Source: Vibrio sp. ED004 | GTDB lineage: Bacteria; Pseudomonadota; Gammaproteobacteria; Enterobacterales; Vibrionaceae | DNA: 64,000 nt | Assembly (NCBI RefSeq): GCF_023206395.1 | Contig: NZ_CP066149.1 | Coordinates: 2,480,001 to 2,544,000, forward strand | Direction of reading: 5' to 3' | In this document: in pieces, positions 39,253 through 49,154 of the stretch | Layout of the letters: every line of letters begins with the position of its first letter | How positions within the stretch are numbered: the stretch's first letter is position 1 | The notes under the pieces: generated by a model | Told to the model about the DNA's origin: nothing | Database searches by the model: none | Seen by the model: only the letters and a program-made list of their open reading frames with translations | Made by a program: the position numbers and the translations under genes

Positions 39253-40602
39253 ATATGGACTCCCCTAGTATTGCAAGGAAACGAGTAAAGGTACGCAAGT
39301 GCACGTATATTCGGTTTCTTTATGGGGAGCTACCCCGAACCTCTATGGCTTAATCCACTCAGCAAAAGTTCTTATCGAGCGTGTGGTGTATTATCACCTT
39401 CGTCCCTCTCAGAGTTTCTCTTGCTTGCTATGCTCACTCTTTACCATAATTTACTTGCTTACATGGGGGATTGATGTCTCCCTTAACCTTATAAAATCAA
39501 TTGTTAAGCGAGTAACGTTTCATTATAAGACCGATTGCTCTTCAGCATGGCACAAGCCATTCTGATCGTTTTGTTAGCAAGGGCGACAACTACTTGGTTA
39601 AACGACTTTCTTTCTAACAAGTTTCGTATCCAGCAACTTAAGCGATCTTCTTTATCTCGGATATTCGCTACCACTGCTCTTGCTCCATGAACGACAAGAG
39701 AGCGTAAGGTTTTATCACCTGATTTACTTATTCCGTGGTTTTTGTTCTTACCACCACTGCCAGTATGAGCCGGAACTAAACCTAAGCTCGCACTAGCCCC
39801 TCGCCCATTTCTATAGGCCGAAGCGTCACCTAGGCGGGAAAAATGGCACTTGCAATCACCCAACGTACACCTCGTAAAGTGATTAATAACTGGCAAGCGG
39901 GTATTTGCTTTGCAAAGTCTATAAGTTGCGATTCAACTCTCTCGATAGGCTCATCAAGACTTAGTAGCTGAGCATGTAATTCTCGGAGAAACGAATCGAG
40001 TTGTCAGTGTTAATTCATTCTCTGCATCTTCGATAACGAGAGGGAGCAGTTCTCGCAGTTTATTGGCTCCTTGTGGGAAGGTAATTCCACATTCCGCTGC
40101 ATAGCCACGGATCCGTAGACTTACTGCTGTGCGTTGTTTTATATAGCTTTGTCTTAAACTCAGCAGCATAGCGATATCTTGCTGCTCAGGTGTTTTTACT
40201 GGTACCGCATGAATATCGGAGCGTAAGGAAGCTTCGTAAATCGCGATAGCATCATTAGCATCGTTCTTATTACCACAGCGATATGGCTTCACTTTTTGGG
40301 AGGTATCATTTTGACGGTATGACCACGGCTTTGAAACGTTCGTCCCCAATAATGAGATGCCGCACAGGCCTCTATGCAAATGGTCGCGCCAGGTGTTGGC
40401 TGATGACCGTTAGCATTTTCTTTTAGACATAGCTTGGTTCAACTTACGCTTTCCATGGCGGTTAAATACCGCGACTTGAAAGACGGATTTGGCTAAATCA
40501 ATCGAGATTGTGTTAAATTTATTCATAGTATGGGCTCCTGTTTTGGTTCGCACCTGTAACTTTAGCTGACACTGTCAGTTAAGGTGGGGAGTCCATACCA
40601 TT
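39253..40602. mobile_element. Decayed IS1111-type (IS110 family) insertion sequence
   Basis: A 1.35-kb element with subterminal 12-bp perfect inverted repeats TATGGACTCCCC (39254-39265) and GGGGAGTCCATA (40586-40597). GAACGT occurs at both junctions (39247-39252 and 40603-40608). It contains a broken minus-strand DEDD transposase gene. Subterminal rather than terminal inverted repeats are typical of the IS1111 subgroup. Exact ends are inferred from reconstruction of the target. Confidence 0.75.
39504..40524 (-). pseudogene. IS110-family transposase, multiply frameshifted
   Basis: Transposase remnant. The N-terminus reads MNKFNTISIDLAKSVFQVAV (from the ATG at 40524), then shifts frame near 40424. 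It continues as PGATICIEACAASHYWGRTF in another frame, shifts again near 40290 into KVKPYRCGNKNDANDAIAIY, and breaks again between 39954 and 39896. The C-terminal Tnp_20-like domain keeps SLGLVPAHTGSGGKNKNHG and the segment ISKSGDKTLRSLVVHGA. At least three disruptions make it non-functional. Confidence 0.85.
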
Positions 40603-40692
40603 GAACGTGATAGGGAATCTCTCTAGTGTGTCGAAAGTGTTTATATCTGAGAGGAGATTCCAGATACCTCGTTCCTCGATTCTGGAATGACG
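40603..40692. repeat. Right part of the IS-interrupted palindromic repeat
   Basis: From GAACGTGATAGGGAATCTC through GGAGATTCCAGATACCTCG to TTCTGGAATGACG. It contains the second half of stem 1 and the complete stem 2 of the repeat family. Up to the satP start at 40980 the remaining gap holds only a further CCCGCATCTCGTTAC-type word and the satP leader. Confidence 0.75.
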
Positions 40693-40979
40693 ATTCAATC
40701 GAGACCTGCTCCTCGTATCCCGCTTACTTGAATCTAAAGACGCTTTTCTCATCCCGCATCTCGTTACTCACATCTTTTTTATAGCGTGATAGGGAATCTG
40801 CTCATTGATAGTTTCTGTGAATCAATACAGCTTGTTATGAAACTAATTTTCCATGTGATCATTTCAACAACCTTAGTTTTCGATAACTGGATTACCCCAA
40901 AAGCGATTTATCAATTAAAATTTTCTTACAATTTTTATTGGTTTTTTTTAACCCCCTATTTGATAAAGGTAAATTCGCA

Positions 40980-41573
40980 ATGTCGACCAAACTAGCTAAC
41001 CCAGCGCCGTTAGGCTTAATGGGTTTCGGTATGACCACTATTCTTCTTAATATCCACAACGCAGGTTTCTTTCCACTAGATTCAATGATCCTTGCAATGG
41101 GTATTTTTTACGGTGGTTTAAGCCAAGTTATCGTTGGCACAATGTGTTTCAAACGTGGTGACACGTTCGGTACAACTGCATTTACCTCTTACGGCCTATT
41201 CTGGTTGTCTCTAGTTGGTCTAATCGTAATGCCTTACATGGGCCTACCAGCAAGCCCAGCAGCATTCATGGGTTGGTACCTACTTCTATGGGGCATCTTC
41301 ACAGGCTTCATGTTCATCGGTTCTCTATGCTACCCAGTAGCGAAGCAAGTAGTATTCGGCTCACTAACTATCTTGTTCTTCCTACTTGCAGCTCGTGATT
41401 TCACAGGTAGCCAATTGATCGGCACTATCGCTGGTTTCGAAGGCATCTTCTGTGGTGCTTCTGCTATTTACTTCGCAATGGCACAAGTAATCAACAACGA
41501 ATACGGCCGCACAGTACTGCCAATCGGTGAGAAGAAAGCACCTCAAATGGCAACACAAGAAATCGCTGCATAA
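40980..41573 (+). CDS. satP: GPR1/FUN34/YaaH-family acetate/succinate transporter (SatP-like)
   Basis: Inner-membrane monocarboxylate transporter family with six spans. The 197 residues begin with the signature [19 protein letters not shown] near residue 7 and contain [20 protein letters not shown], both diagnostic. The ATG at 40980 is preferred to an upstream GTG/ATG in frame because the family motif is then near the N-terminus. A TGTGATCATTTCAACA half-palindrome at 40854 might be a CRP site, but this is weak. Confidence 0.88.
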   Translation: MSTKLANPAPLGLMGFGMTTILLNIHNAGFFPLDSMILAMGIFYGGLSQVIVGTMCFKRGDTFGTTAFTSYGLFWLSLVGLIVMPYMGLPASPAAFMGWYLLLWGIFTGFMFIGSLCYPVAKQVVFGSLTILFFLLAARDFTGSQLIGTIAGFEGIFCGASAIYFAMAQVINNEYGRTVLPIGEKKAPQMATQEIAA

Positions 41574-41596
41574 TCTCGCGTTTCTTAGAAATATAA

Positions 41597-41625
41597 AAAA
41601 AGGGTTAGCCATGGCTAACCCTTTT
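41597..41625. terminator. Bidirectional terminator between satP and the AGCS symporter gene
   Basis: AAAAAGGGTTAGCC pairs perfectly with GGCTAACCCTTTTT around AT. A-run and T-run on the two sides let it serve both convergent genes. Confidence 0.9.
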
Positions 41626-41692
41626 TGGCATTTGCTCTAAAGAAAAACAGAATCTAGAGCAACTTATCGTTCAAAAGCTGTAATTGAAGGCC

Positions 41693-43240
41693 TTACGCTG
41701 AAGGCTGTTCTACTGGCTTGCTATTTGCCACTTCAGCTTCTGGCGACTTACCCGTCTTACGCTTGTACTTCTCTTCCCAGTAAGTTGCACCTTTGATGCC
41801 TAGTTTTACAGGGTTGAACGTGTACTCGGTTACGCCTTTACTCTGTTGCTCTTCGTAGTCAGCCAAAGCTTTAAGCGCAGGCTTAGACATGAAGAAGATG
41901 ATCAGAATACCAACGATGTTTAACCATGCCATCAAGCCAACACCAACGTCACCCATTGCCCATGCAAGGTTCGCTGTTTTAACTGTGCCATAGAAAACCG
42001 CAGTGATAAGAACAAGCTTAAGTACGAACATCATGCCAGGGATCTTGATGGTACGACGTAGGTAAGCAATATTCGTTTCTGCAATGTAGTAGTAAGCAAG
42101 AATCGTTGTAAATGCGAAGAAGAACAGAGCAAATGCGATGAATGGCTTACCAACACCTGGTAGTGCGCTTTCAATCGCTAGCTGTGTAAATACAGGGCCG
42201 TTTGCACCAACGTTTGCTGCTAGGTTTTGTACAAGGAATACGCCTTCTGCGCCACCGTGAACGTTGTAAGCACCAGTGATGATGATCATGAACGCCGTAG
42301 CAGAACAAACTAGCAGTGTATCGATGTAGATAGAGAATGATTGAACCAAACCTTGCTGAGCTGGGTGATCAACACTTGCTGCCGCAGCTGCGTGAGGACC
42401 AGTACCTTGACCCGCTTCGTTTGAGTAAACACCACGTTTAACACCCCAACCAATCGCAGCGCCGAAGCCTGCCATAGGTGTGAATGCATCACCAACAATC
42501 ATAGAGAACACAACAGGAACTTGGCTGATGTTTAGTAGGATGATAACGAACGCGATGATGATGTAAGCCAATGCCATGAATGGAACAACGATTTGCGTGA
42601 AGTTCGCAATACGTTTAACACCACCGAAGATGATGAAACCAAGGATGATAGCGACAACAGTACCAGTGAAAATTTTAGCGAAACTGAATGTACCGACAGC
42701 TGTTTCGATCATTGCACCTGAGCCAAATGCAGCTTCTACAGCGTTACCGATACTGTTTGACTGAACACCTGGAAGTAAAATACCACAAGCAAAAATCGTC
42801 GCGATTGCAAAGATCCATGCGTACCACTTCTGACCCATCGCTTTTTCGATGTAGTAAGCCGGACCACCACGGAACTGGCCTTCGTCTTCTTCTTTGTAGA
42901 TTTGCGCTAGCGTAGATTCTGCAAACGCAGTTGCTGCACCAAAGAAGGCTACAACCCACATCCAGAATACTGCACCAGGGCCACCGAAACCGATAGCAGC
43001 AGCAACACCTGCAATGTTACCTGTACCTACACGGCCAGATAGCGAAACAGCAAGTGCTTGGAAAGATGAGATACCTTTATTCGAACTTTTACCAGATAGT
43101 AACAAACGCCACATTTCAAAAAAGTGACGAATTTGTACAAATCGAGTCATGACCGAGTAGAACAAACCAGCACCTAAACATAGATAGATAAGTACTGGAC
43201 TCCAGATTATTCCATTCAAAAAATCAACGAATGACTGCAT
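41693..43240 (-). CDS. Sodium:alanine/glycine symporter (AGCS family)
   Basis: Inner-membrane Na+-coupled amino-acid symporter. The 515 residues have about 11 spans and AGCS hallmarks GRVGTGNIAGVAAAIGFGGPGAVFWMW and GVKRGVYSNEAGQGTGPHAAAAA. The start at 43240 (MQSFVDFLNGIIWSP) follows AGGGAAA; an in-frame TTG 48 bases upstream adds a polar segment not typical of the family. The C-terminal 50 residues are hydrophilic. Alanine or glycine is the expected substrate. No glycine riboswitch was found in its leader. Confidence 0.9.
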   Translation of the reverse strand: MQSFVDFLNGIIWSPVLIYLCLGAGLFYSVMTRFVQIRHFFEMWRLLLSGKSSNKGISSFQALAVSLSGRVGTGNIAGVAAAIGFGGPGAVFWMWVVAFFGAATAFAESTLAQIYKEEDEGQFRGGPAYYIEKAMGQKWYAWIFAIATIFACGILLPGVQSNSIGNAVEAAFGSGAMIETAVGTFSFAKIFTGTVVAIILGFIIFGGVKRIANFTQIVVPFMALAYIIIAFVIILLNISQVPVVFSMIVGDAFTPMAGFGAAIGWGVKRGVYSNEAGQGTGPHAAAAASVDHPAQQGLVQSFSIYIDTLLVCSATAFMIIITGAYNVHGGAEGVFLVQNLAANVGANGPVFTQLAIESALPGVGKPFIAFALFFFAFTTILAYYYIAETNIAYLRRTIKIPGMMFVLKLVLITAVFYGTVKTANLAWAMGDVGVGLMAWLNIVGILIIFFMSKPALKALADYEEQQSKGVTEYTFNPVKLGIKGATYWEEKYKRKTGKSPEAEVANSKPVEQPSA

Positions 43241-43696
43241 GAGTATTTTCCCTGTTAGTTTTACTTGTGATTGTTTTTCGAACAACACAATACTTCACTT
43301 GTAACCTGAGTGTTAAATTATTTAACTGCGCATTCGGATTACTGTGACATAAAGCATGTTATGGGAGCGAATTGTTAACGCTTAGTGCTATTTCGATAAT
43401 TGTTCTATTTAAAATTAAATGCAACTGGTTGCTTTTGGTTGGGTTTTGCAAAGTGCATAAATAGTGATTAATACAAAAGTGTGAATTGCTTGAAGGATAA
43501 AGAATGGGCAGAGACCGAAAATTGCTCATTTAGCCGATTGGAAGTAATGGCTGTAACTAGGTGGATGTTATAAGTAGGTTAGAATATATCACCTCCATTT
43601 AGAGTTCTGGTAGCTTTAAGAGGAGGTCTTCTTTAAAGGAAGGATATAGCAAGAGGGCACGCGACATCCGCAGCTGTGCCCAGTTAAAAGCCTGTT
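43241..43696. other. Intergenic gap without recognised gene
   Basis: This 456-base gap between the AGCS symporter and the metallo-hydrolase gene is AT-rich. It holds the symporter promoter region, which is not resolved by eye. A stem GGGCAC/GTGCCC near 43655-43681 may terminate the metallo-hydrolase transcript, but its minus-strand T-tract is poor. Confidence 0.5.
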
Positions 43697-45052
43697 TTAA
43701 ACAACATTGAATCCCTGTTTTACCAACTCTTGAGCGAATTCAGACTGGGTATCTGGTTCGCCATGAATCAAATGTACTTCTTTGGGTACCACAGGAATGC
43801 CAGCAATAAAGCGCTTGAGATCTTCTTGGTCGGCGTGAGCAGAGTAGCCAGACATGCCATGAATTTGAGCATTCACCTCCACTTGTTTGTTGTCGATTGA
43901 TACCTGCATTTCACCTTGTTGAAGCTCTCTCCCTAGCGTGCCGTGCGCTTGGTAGCCCGCTAAAATCACATCGGTTCGTTTATCTGGCAGTAAGGCGGAT
44001 AAGTAGTTCATGATTCTGCCTCCCTGACACATACCGGAAGCCGCGACCACAATGGCAGGCTCACCAGTTGAACGCAGTCTATTGACGATTTTCTTATGCA
44101 TCCTATGCCCGTCGACAGTTATGCATTGCTCAAATGCCAGTGGATGACGTTTCAGTTCAAGCCGTTGTTTTGCCTCTTGGCCCCAGAGTTCCTTAAAGCG
44201 CCGATAAGATCGGGTGACTTTCAGAGCCATCGGTGAATCAAGAATGATAGGAATGTTGGCACTGAGTTGATGCTCAAAGATCAATTGCTCAATATCAAAC
44301 AGGAGTTCTTGTGTGCGGCCAATACTGAATGCCGGGATCAAGATGACACCACCATCGAGTAGCGAACGATCGATGATCGCTTTAAGGCGCTCGGCTCGTG
44401 TCGCAATATCATCGTGGATGCTAGTGCCATAGGTCGATTCGATAAACAGGTAGTCGGCCTTTTGAGGAGGCATAGGGTCAGGCAGTAACGGTGTATTACT
44501 TGGCCCTAAGTCCCCAGAAAACACCACCACTTGCTAATTAGGTAACTTTATCTCGATATAGGCAGAGCCTAAGATATGCCCAGCAGGTTGAAAACGAACA
44601 TACAGAGTATTTGGCCTACTATGATCCTTTCCGTTATTTTGCTGTTTGGCAGCGATAGGAAACCACTCTCCATAAGGCTTGGGAACAATCAATGAGTGGA
44701 GCTTTTTCAGTATTAGCTTTGCTTGTTTATGGCTTAGTCCTTGCAGCTTTAAGCCATCTTCAATCATTAAAGGGGCAAGTTCAGCGGTGGCTTGAGTGCA
44801 ATAAATCGGTTGGTTGAACCCGGTGGCAAGCAACCAAGGCAGTCGCCCGATATGGTCTATGTGAGTATGAGTTAACAGTAGGGCATTGAGGTGGGATGTT
44901 TCGAAATCGATATCAAGAGGGCGACTGTCTCTACCTTGAACCTCTTTACCTTGAAATAAGCCACAATCGATAAGTACGGCTTGGCCGGAATCTCTTAGCT
45001 CGTGACAAGATCCTGTGACCGTATGTTTACCGCCATGGTGAATCACTTCCAT
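43697..45052 (-). pseudogene. Beta-CASP metallo-beta-lactamase-fold RNA hydrolase, one in-frame stop
   Basis: Family of zinc-dependent RNA-processing exonucleases/endonucleases (Ysh1/CPSF-like). Read through, the frame has 451 codons. It has the zinc motif HTHIDH at 62-67 and HILGSAYIEI near 160, then the beta-CASP half with FIESTYGTSIHDD, IPAFSIGRTQELLFDIE and a terminal HGEP motif. Codon 173 (44534-44536) is TAG in the context KLPN-stop-QVVVFSGD, in the same frame on both sides. It is therefore a single nonsense change, a suppressor context, or a base error. Confidence 0.8.
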
Positions 45053-45194
45053 CGTTTACTCCCATTGTTCTTTGCCGTATCCCGCGTTTTATTTTGCGGA
45101 TAACCGTCGGCAAGTAAAACAAGAACAATGAGAGTTGCGATCGTAAGGTCTCTTTTTGGGTAACTGAGCGATAACTCAATGTTTTCGCTGCGAG

Positions 45195-45962
45195 TTAGCT
45201 CGTAGAAGAACGATCAGAATCAAGCTCTGGGTTTTGCTGTGATTCCAATCTAGCAACTTCGACATCAAGCTCCGCAATCTTCTCAGCCATTAAAGTATGG
45301 CAGTGATTCGCCAGTTCTCTTGCTTCACTCAGCTTGTAGTCAGATACATCAATAGGTTCAAGCATCTCGGTAATCACAATGCCGTTGTTTAATCGGTTAA
45401 AGTCGATTTTGTTGTGAGTGGTGCTCGTGCACATAGGGGTGATAGGCACACCTGCCTCAATTGCCATTCGGAAAGCGCCCGTTTTGAAAGGCAATAGCCC
45501 GCGGCCTTTACTACGAGTTCCTTCAGGGTAAACCCACACAGACAGATCTCGTTGATGAATCGCTTCTGCCACTTGTTTAATGGTATCGCGCGCTTTCGAC
45601 TTGTCTTCACGGTTGATCAAAATGTTCCCCGTGATCCAATACAGAAGCCCAAAAAACGGCACCACTAACAAATCGCGCTTTCCTAAAGAAACGGTGCGTG
45701 GTCTTAGCATTCCAGGGTCGGTGACAAAGTCCAATATGCTTTGGTGGTTAGAGATATACACGCTTTTTTCTGGTGTTGGCGCATTCTCTAGGCCGCGCTG
45801 AACCAGTTTTACACCAACTATCTTTTGTAGTTGATTGAACCAGCGACAGAAAACGTACACATGCTTAGGGTTCTTGGGGCTAAACAAGCAGTAAACAAAA
45901 GCACATAGAGTGGTGAAAATAATAAACACCGTAGCCAAGATAATACGAAGAACAGCAAGCAC
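45195..45962 (-). CDS. plsC: 1-acyl-sn-glycerol-3-phosphate acyltransferase
   Basis: Makes phosphatidic acid from lysophosphatidate at the inner membrane. The 255 residues have an N-terminal hydrophobic anchor (about 5-28), the acyltransferase motif NHQSILD at 72-78 (NHxxxxD), and PEGTRSKGRG with EGTR at 147-150. The last 25 residues are acidic and polar. It is upstream of, and co-oriented with, the metallo-hydrolase gene, with 142 bases between. Confidence 0.9.
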   Translation of the reverse strand: MLAVLRIILATVFIIFTTLCAFVYCLFSPKNPKHVYVFCRWFNQLQKIVGVKLVQRGLENAPTPEKSVYISNHQSILDFVTDPGMLRPRTVSLGKRDLLVVPFFGLLYWITGNILINREDKSKARDTIKQVAEAIHQRDLSVWVYPEGTRSKGRGLLPFKTGAFRMAIEAGVPITPMCTSTTHNKIDFNRLNNGIVITEMLEPIDVSDYKLSEARELANHCHTLMAEKIAELDVEVARLESQQNPELDSDRSSTS

Positions 45963-46153
45963 AACTCACTCCTTACTCACTGCAAGGAGGCAGCGATTAA
46001 ATAGTTTTAGATAGTTGAAGTTTTCACTCTATTTAACCGAATTGCAACAATTAACTGTGCTAGAGGCCTTTTTTTAGATCTTTATATAAAACAATGACTA
46101 ACAATAGGTATTAGACGCGCATATCGAGCTTACACGTGTTCACCAGTAATGGT

Positions 46154-47098
46154 TCATGGTAACCAAAACTGTTTATTTGGGTCGGATTGTTCTACCCATT
46201 CAGGATCTTGGCGCGCCTCTAAATAGAGTTGCAGACCATTATAAGACATGAAAGCCGCAGGGCCACCAAGGTGCTCGAAATAGTCAAAATAGTCATCTTC
46301 AAGCGCACATAGGAGAGCTAAGTCTTCCACCTTGTTTACGATTGCCCATTGAATCGCAAACACTGGAGCTGTTGAACCTGCAACCGAGACTTCTTCGATA
46401 TCTGGATTGAACATCGCATTAGCCTGTTCCAGCAAAATCTCTTGTTGTTCAGACTCTTGCTGCAACACCTCGTCGATGATCGCCAAGCGCTTGGTATTAG
46501 AGACATTCTTATTCAGCTTCGCAATTCTCAGTGCGTAGCTAAACCTTTCTGATGAAATAATATTGACCAGCTCCGATAGCAGTTCTTTGTCTACGCCTGC
46601 AGCCTTGGTGAAATAGTCGATACAAGAGTGGATTGAAGCATAACGAGTGCCTTCAAATTCAAAGCCACTGGTTTCGTCATATGCCTCAATGGCGGTGGTA
46701 TCAACCGACAAAGGCCAGCCTTGATACTCGACTCGTTGCTTGGCGATTTGATACATCTTCCAAGCGCTGCGCCCAAAGCCGCCAAGTGTCGAGCCTGTAA
46801 ACTCGCTGTCTATCAGCTCTTGCTCAGTCCAGTTCTCACCAATACCTAGGTGCTTGGCATACTTATCAATGAGCGCATGCTTTATCTGGTCGCGCACCGC
46901 CCAAATCGAAGTTAGGTCTTTCGCATATTTCACACTCGCGCACTCTTTACACGCTGGTAATGCTATCGGTGCATGACCAACCTTGGCAAAAAGCGAAGCG
47001 GTTTTAGGAAACTCAACGCTGTGATTAGAAGGTTCACCACAAAACCAACAGGTGTGGCGTAGGTTGAATGGGATGTCTATGTATAAGTATTGAGTCAT
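46154..47098 (-). CDS. Conserved hypothetical protein with N-terminal Cys4 motif
   Basis: I do not recognise a named family. The 314 residues begin with a likely zinc site: CWFC at 17-20 and CKEC at 50-53. The rest is mostly helical and acidic. There is an aromatic/acidic stretch near 270-290 (LLCALEDDYFDYFEHLGG) and no signal or membrane span, so it is cytoplasmic. The Cys pairs resemble those of HNH/zinc-ribbon proteins, but no HNH catalytic His is evident. It is divergent from the methyltransferase-HNH gene. Confidence 0.7.
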   Translation of the reverse strand: MTQYLYIDIPFNLRHTCWFCGEPSNHSVEFPKTASLFAKVGHAPIALPACKECASVKYAKDLTSIWAVRDQIKHALIDKYAKHLGIGENWTEQELIDSEFTGSTLGGFGRSAWKMYQIAKQRVEYQGWPLSVDTTAIEAYDETSGFEFEGTRYASIHSCIDYFTKAAGVDKELLSELVNIISSERFSYALRIAKLNKNVSNTKRLAIIDEVLQQESEQQEILLEQANAMFNPDIEEVSVAGSTAPVFAIQWAIVNKVEDLALLCALEDDYFDYFEHLGGPAAFMSYNGLQLYLEARQDPEWVEQSDPNKQFWLP

Positions 47099-47390
47099 TG
47101 AACGTCTATCGGCTGGGTATTGAGGTTAGGGGTATTATTGTAAAAGTAATTATCTCTGTTCGAGTGTCGCCTTGCACCTGGTTTGTTTCACTTTTCCTTT
47201 GAACATGGTTTTTGGTTTTTGGTACTTGGTTTTAGGTACTTATCTCGGGGATGGTTAGGTAGAGATATGTTGATATAAAACAGCCACTAATAGTGAATGT
47301 TGATGTGAGTGGCTGAACCGATATGTGCCGCTAGTAATCCTGTAAGGTCACTATTACTATAGGGTTAGTCTCCTTACTCCATTAGCGCAT

Positions 47391-49103
47391 ATGTCCTCAT
47401 CGATTCCTTTTTACGATAAAAATGCTCACACACTATGTCAGCAGTACAACTCTGTGGATTTCGAAGCAGTGCATAAAAGTTGGCAAGCCTATTGGCCTTT
47501 AGAGGGCGATAAGGTGCTAGATGTGGGGGCGGGAAGTGGTCGTGATGCGTTATGGATGCAAAAGGCTGGCGCTGAAGTCATCGCGATAGAACCTAGTGTG
47601 TCATTACGTGAGCAAGGCTCTGAATATACTGGGCCAAGTGTTACATGGTTAGATGATTCACTCCCATCATTGAGCCGTACTGAAAACCTCGGAATGCGTT
47701 TTGACCTGATACTGGTGAGTGCGGTGTGGATGCACCTTGCACCATCATATCGAGAGCGAGCATTCAGAAAGTTATCTAACTTACTCGCTCCAAATGGCAA
47801 GTTGGTGATTACGCTACGTCACGGAGAGTTTCATGACGACCGAGAGGGCTATGAGGTCTCGGTTGAAGAGCTTGAGCGTTTATCGAAGAACAGTGCTTTA
47901 TTGGTGCGTCATGTTGATGACAGCCAAGACACATTGAAGCGCAGTGAGGTTTGGTGGCAAACCGTAGTGATGACGTTGCAAGATGATGGTTCGGGTGACT
48001 TAAACAAGGTGCGCCACATTATTGTGAATGACAATAAGTCGGCCACGTACAAATTGGCATTGTTAAGAACCTTACTACGAATCGCAGATGCCCATTCAGG
48101 TGCTGTGATTGATCGAACCGATGGCAAAATATCTCTACCAGTGGGCTTGGTTGCTCTGTATTGGGTTAGGCAATTTAAGCGTCTAATTGATATCGATATA
48201 GAAGGCGTTGGGATTCAGCAAAATAGCAACACGAGTAAAGGCCTAGGCTTTGTAAAAGACGATGGCTGGAACAAGCTAAAGCATCTCAGTGCTGATGATT
48301 TAGCGATAGGCACGCTGTTTATTGGTGATGAAGCCAAAGCACTGCAGAAGTTGTTTTCACAGACGATCAGCACCATTAAATCGGGCCCAGTGACCTTTAT
48401 TTATCAAGGTTCCAAAGAGAATAAGTTGTTTGAGATACTCCCACCTCAACAGCGACGAAAGAGTCGAGAATCACTAGTTATCGACAGCGAGTTCTTAGCA
48501 AGCTTTGGTTACTTCACACTGGATGAAAGCTTATGGGAATGTTTCAGAATCTATCACTCTTGGATTGAGCCGTTAGTCGTGAATCAATGGGTGATGGAGA
48601 TGCAGCGTTTTGAGTTAAATCGACAGCGCAACATTTCACTACAGACCTATCATGACTGCTTAGTCTGGATTGACCGAAACCACGATACTCGTGACGTACG
48701 CAAAAGAGTTGAGCAACTTAGAGCCGAACATGCAGACATTGTCAGCGTTTGGAGTGGAAAGTCGTTTAAAAATGAGTATCACGTTGATCATTGCCTGCCT
48801 TTTGCTCACTGGCCGAATAACGATAAGTGGAACCTTTTTCCAACCACAAGCAAAGAGAACTTAAGCAAAAGTGACAAAGTGCCTACCGCTGAAAAACTTC
48901 GCGCGTCTAAACCTCGTATTCTCGAATGGTGGCAATTGGCGTGGAGTGATTCGGCTCATTTTGAACAGCAGTTCTTTTCTGAAGCAGCACTTTCTTTACC
49001 CAATATTCCACCACAGTGTCGAGATTTCGAAGAGGTGTTTGACGCAATGGGTCTGCAGGTACGTGGTGTGAAAAGTCGACTGTTAATCAATGAGTGGCAT
49101 TGA
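47391..49103 (+). CDS. Methyltransferase-HNH endonuclease fusion protein
   Basis: An unusual two-enzyme protein of 570 residues. Residues about 1-190 form a class I SAM-dependent methyltransferase with motif I DVGAGSG at 44-50 and an acidic residue after strand 2 (AIEPS). The middle (about 205-440) is of unknown fold and contains LPVGLVALYWVRQFKRLID. The C-terminus is an HNH-type nuclease: H464, D466-H467 in HVDHCLPF, N481 in KWNLFP and N490 in the segment ENLSKSDK. Modification of DNA or RNA plus cleavage is plausible; the substrate is unknown. Confidence 0.75.
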   Translation: MSSSIPFYDKNAHTLCQQYNSVDFEAVHKSWQAYWPLEGDKVLDVGAGSGRDALWMQKAGAEVIAIEPSVSLREQGSEYTGPSVTWLDDSLPSLSRTENLGMRFDLILVSAVWMHLAPSYRERAFRKLSNLLAPNGKLVITLRHGEFHDDREGYEVSVEELERLSKNSALLVRHVDDSQDTLKRSEVWWQTVVMTLQDDGSGDLNKVRHIIVNDNKSATYKLALLRTLLRIADAHSGAVIDRTDGKISLPVGLVALYWVRQFKRLIDIDIEGVGIQQNSNTSKGLGFVKDDGWNKLKHLSADDLAIGTLFIGDEAKALQKLFSQTISTIKSGPVTFIYQGSKENKLFEILPPQQRRKSRESLVIDSEFLASFGYFTLDESLWECFRIYHSWIEPLVVNQWVMEMQRFELNRQRNISLQTYHDCLVWIDRNHDTRDVRKRVEQLRAEHADIVSVWSGKSFKNEYHVDHCLPFAHWPNNDKWNLFPTTSKENLSKSDKVPTAEKLRASKPRILEWWQLAWSDSAHFEQQFFSEAALSLPNIPPQCRDFEEVFDAMGLQVRGVKSRLLINEWH

Positions 49104-49154
49104 GCGCCAGGTTTACCCGCAAATTTAATCCTTTAAACAACGGTAGAGTAAACA

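Noticed and set aside
39299..39565. Plus-strand open frame of 88 residues across the IS left end
   Set aside because: It overlaps the decayed transposase and IS end on the opposite strand, has no family resemblance and no convincing ribosome-binding site.
40854..40869. CRP site upstream of satP
   Set aside because: Only one half-site (TGTGA) fits; the other arm (CAACA) is poor, so it is mentioned but not annotated.
43241..43500. Possible glycine riboswitch in front of the AGCS symporter gene (minus strand)
   Set aside because: Vibrio AGCS genes can be controlled by tandem glycine aptamers, but none of the conserved aptamer words could be found in this leader on the minus strand.
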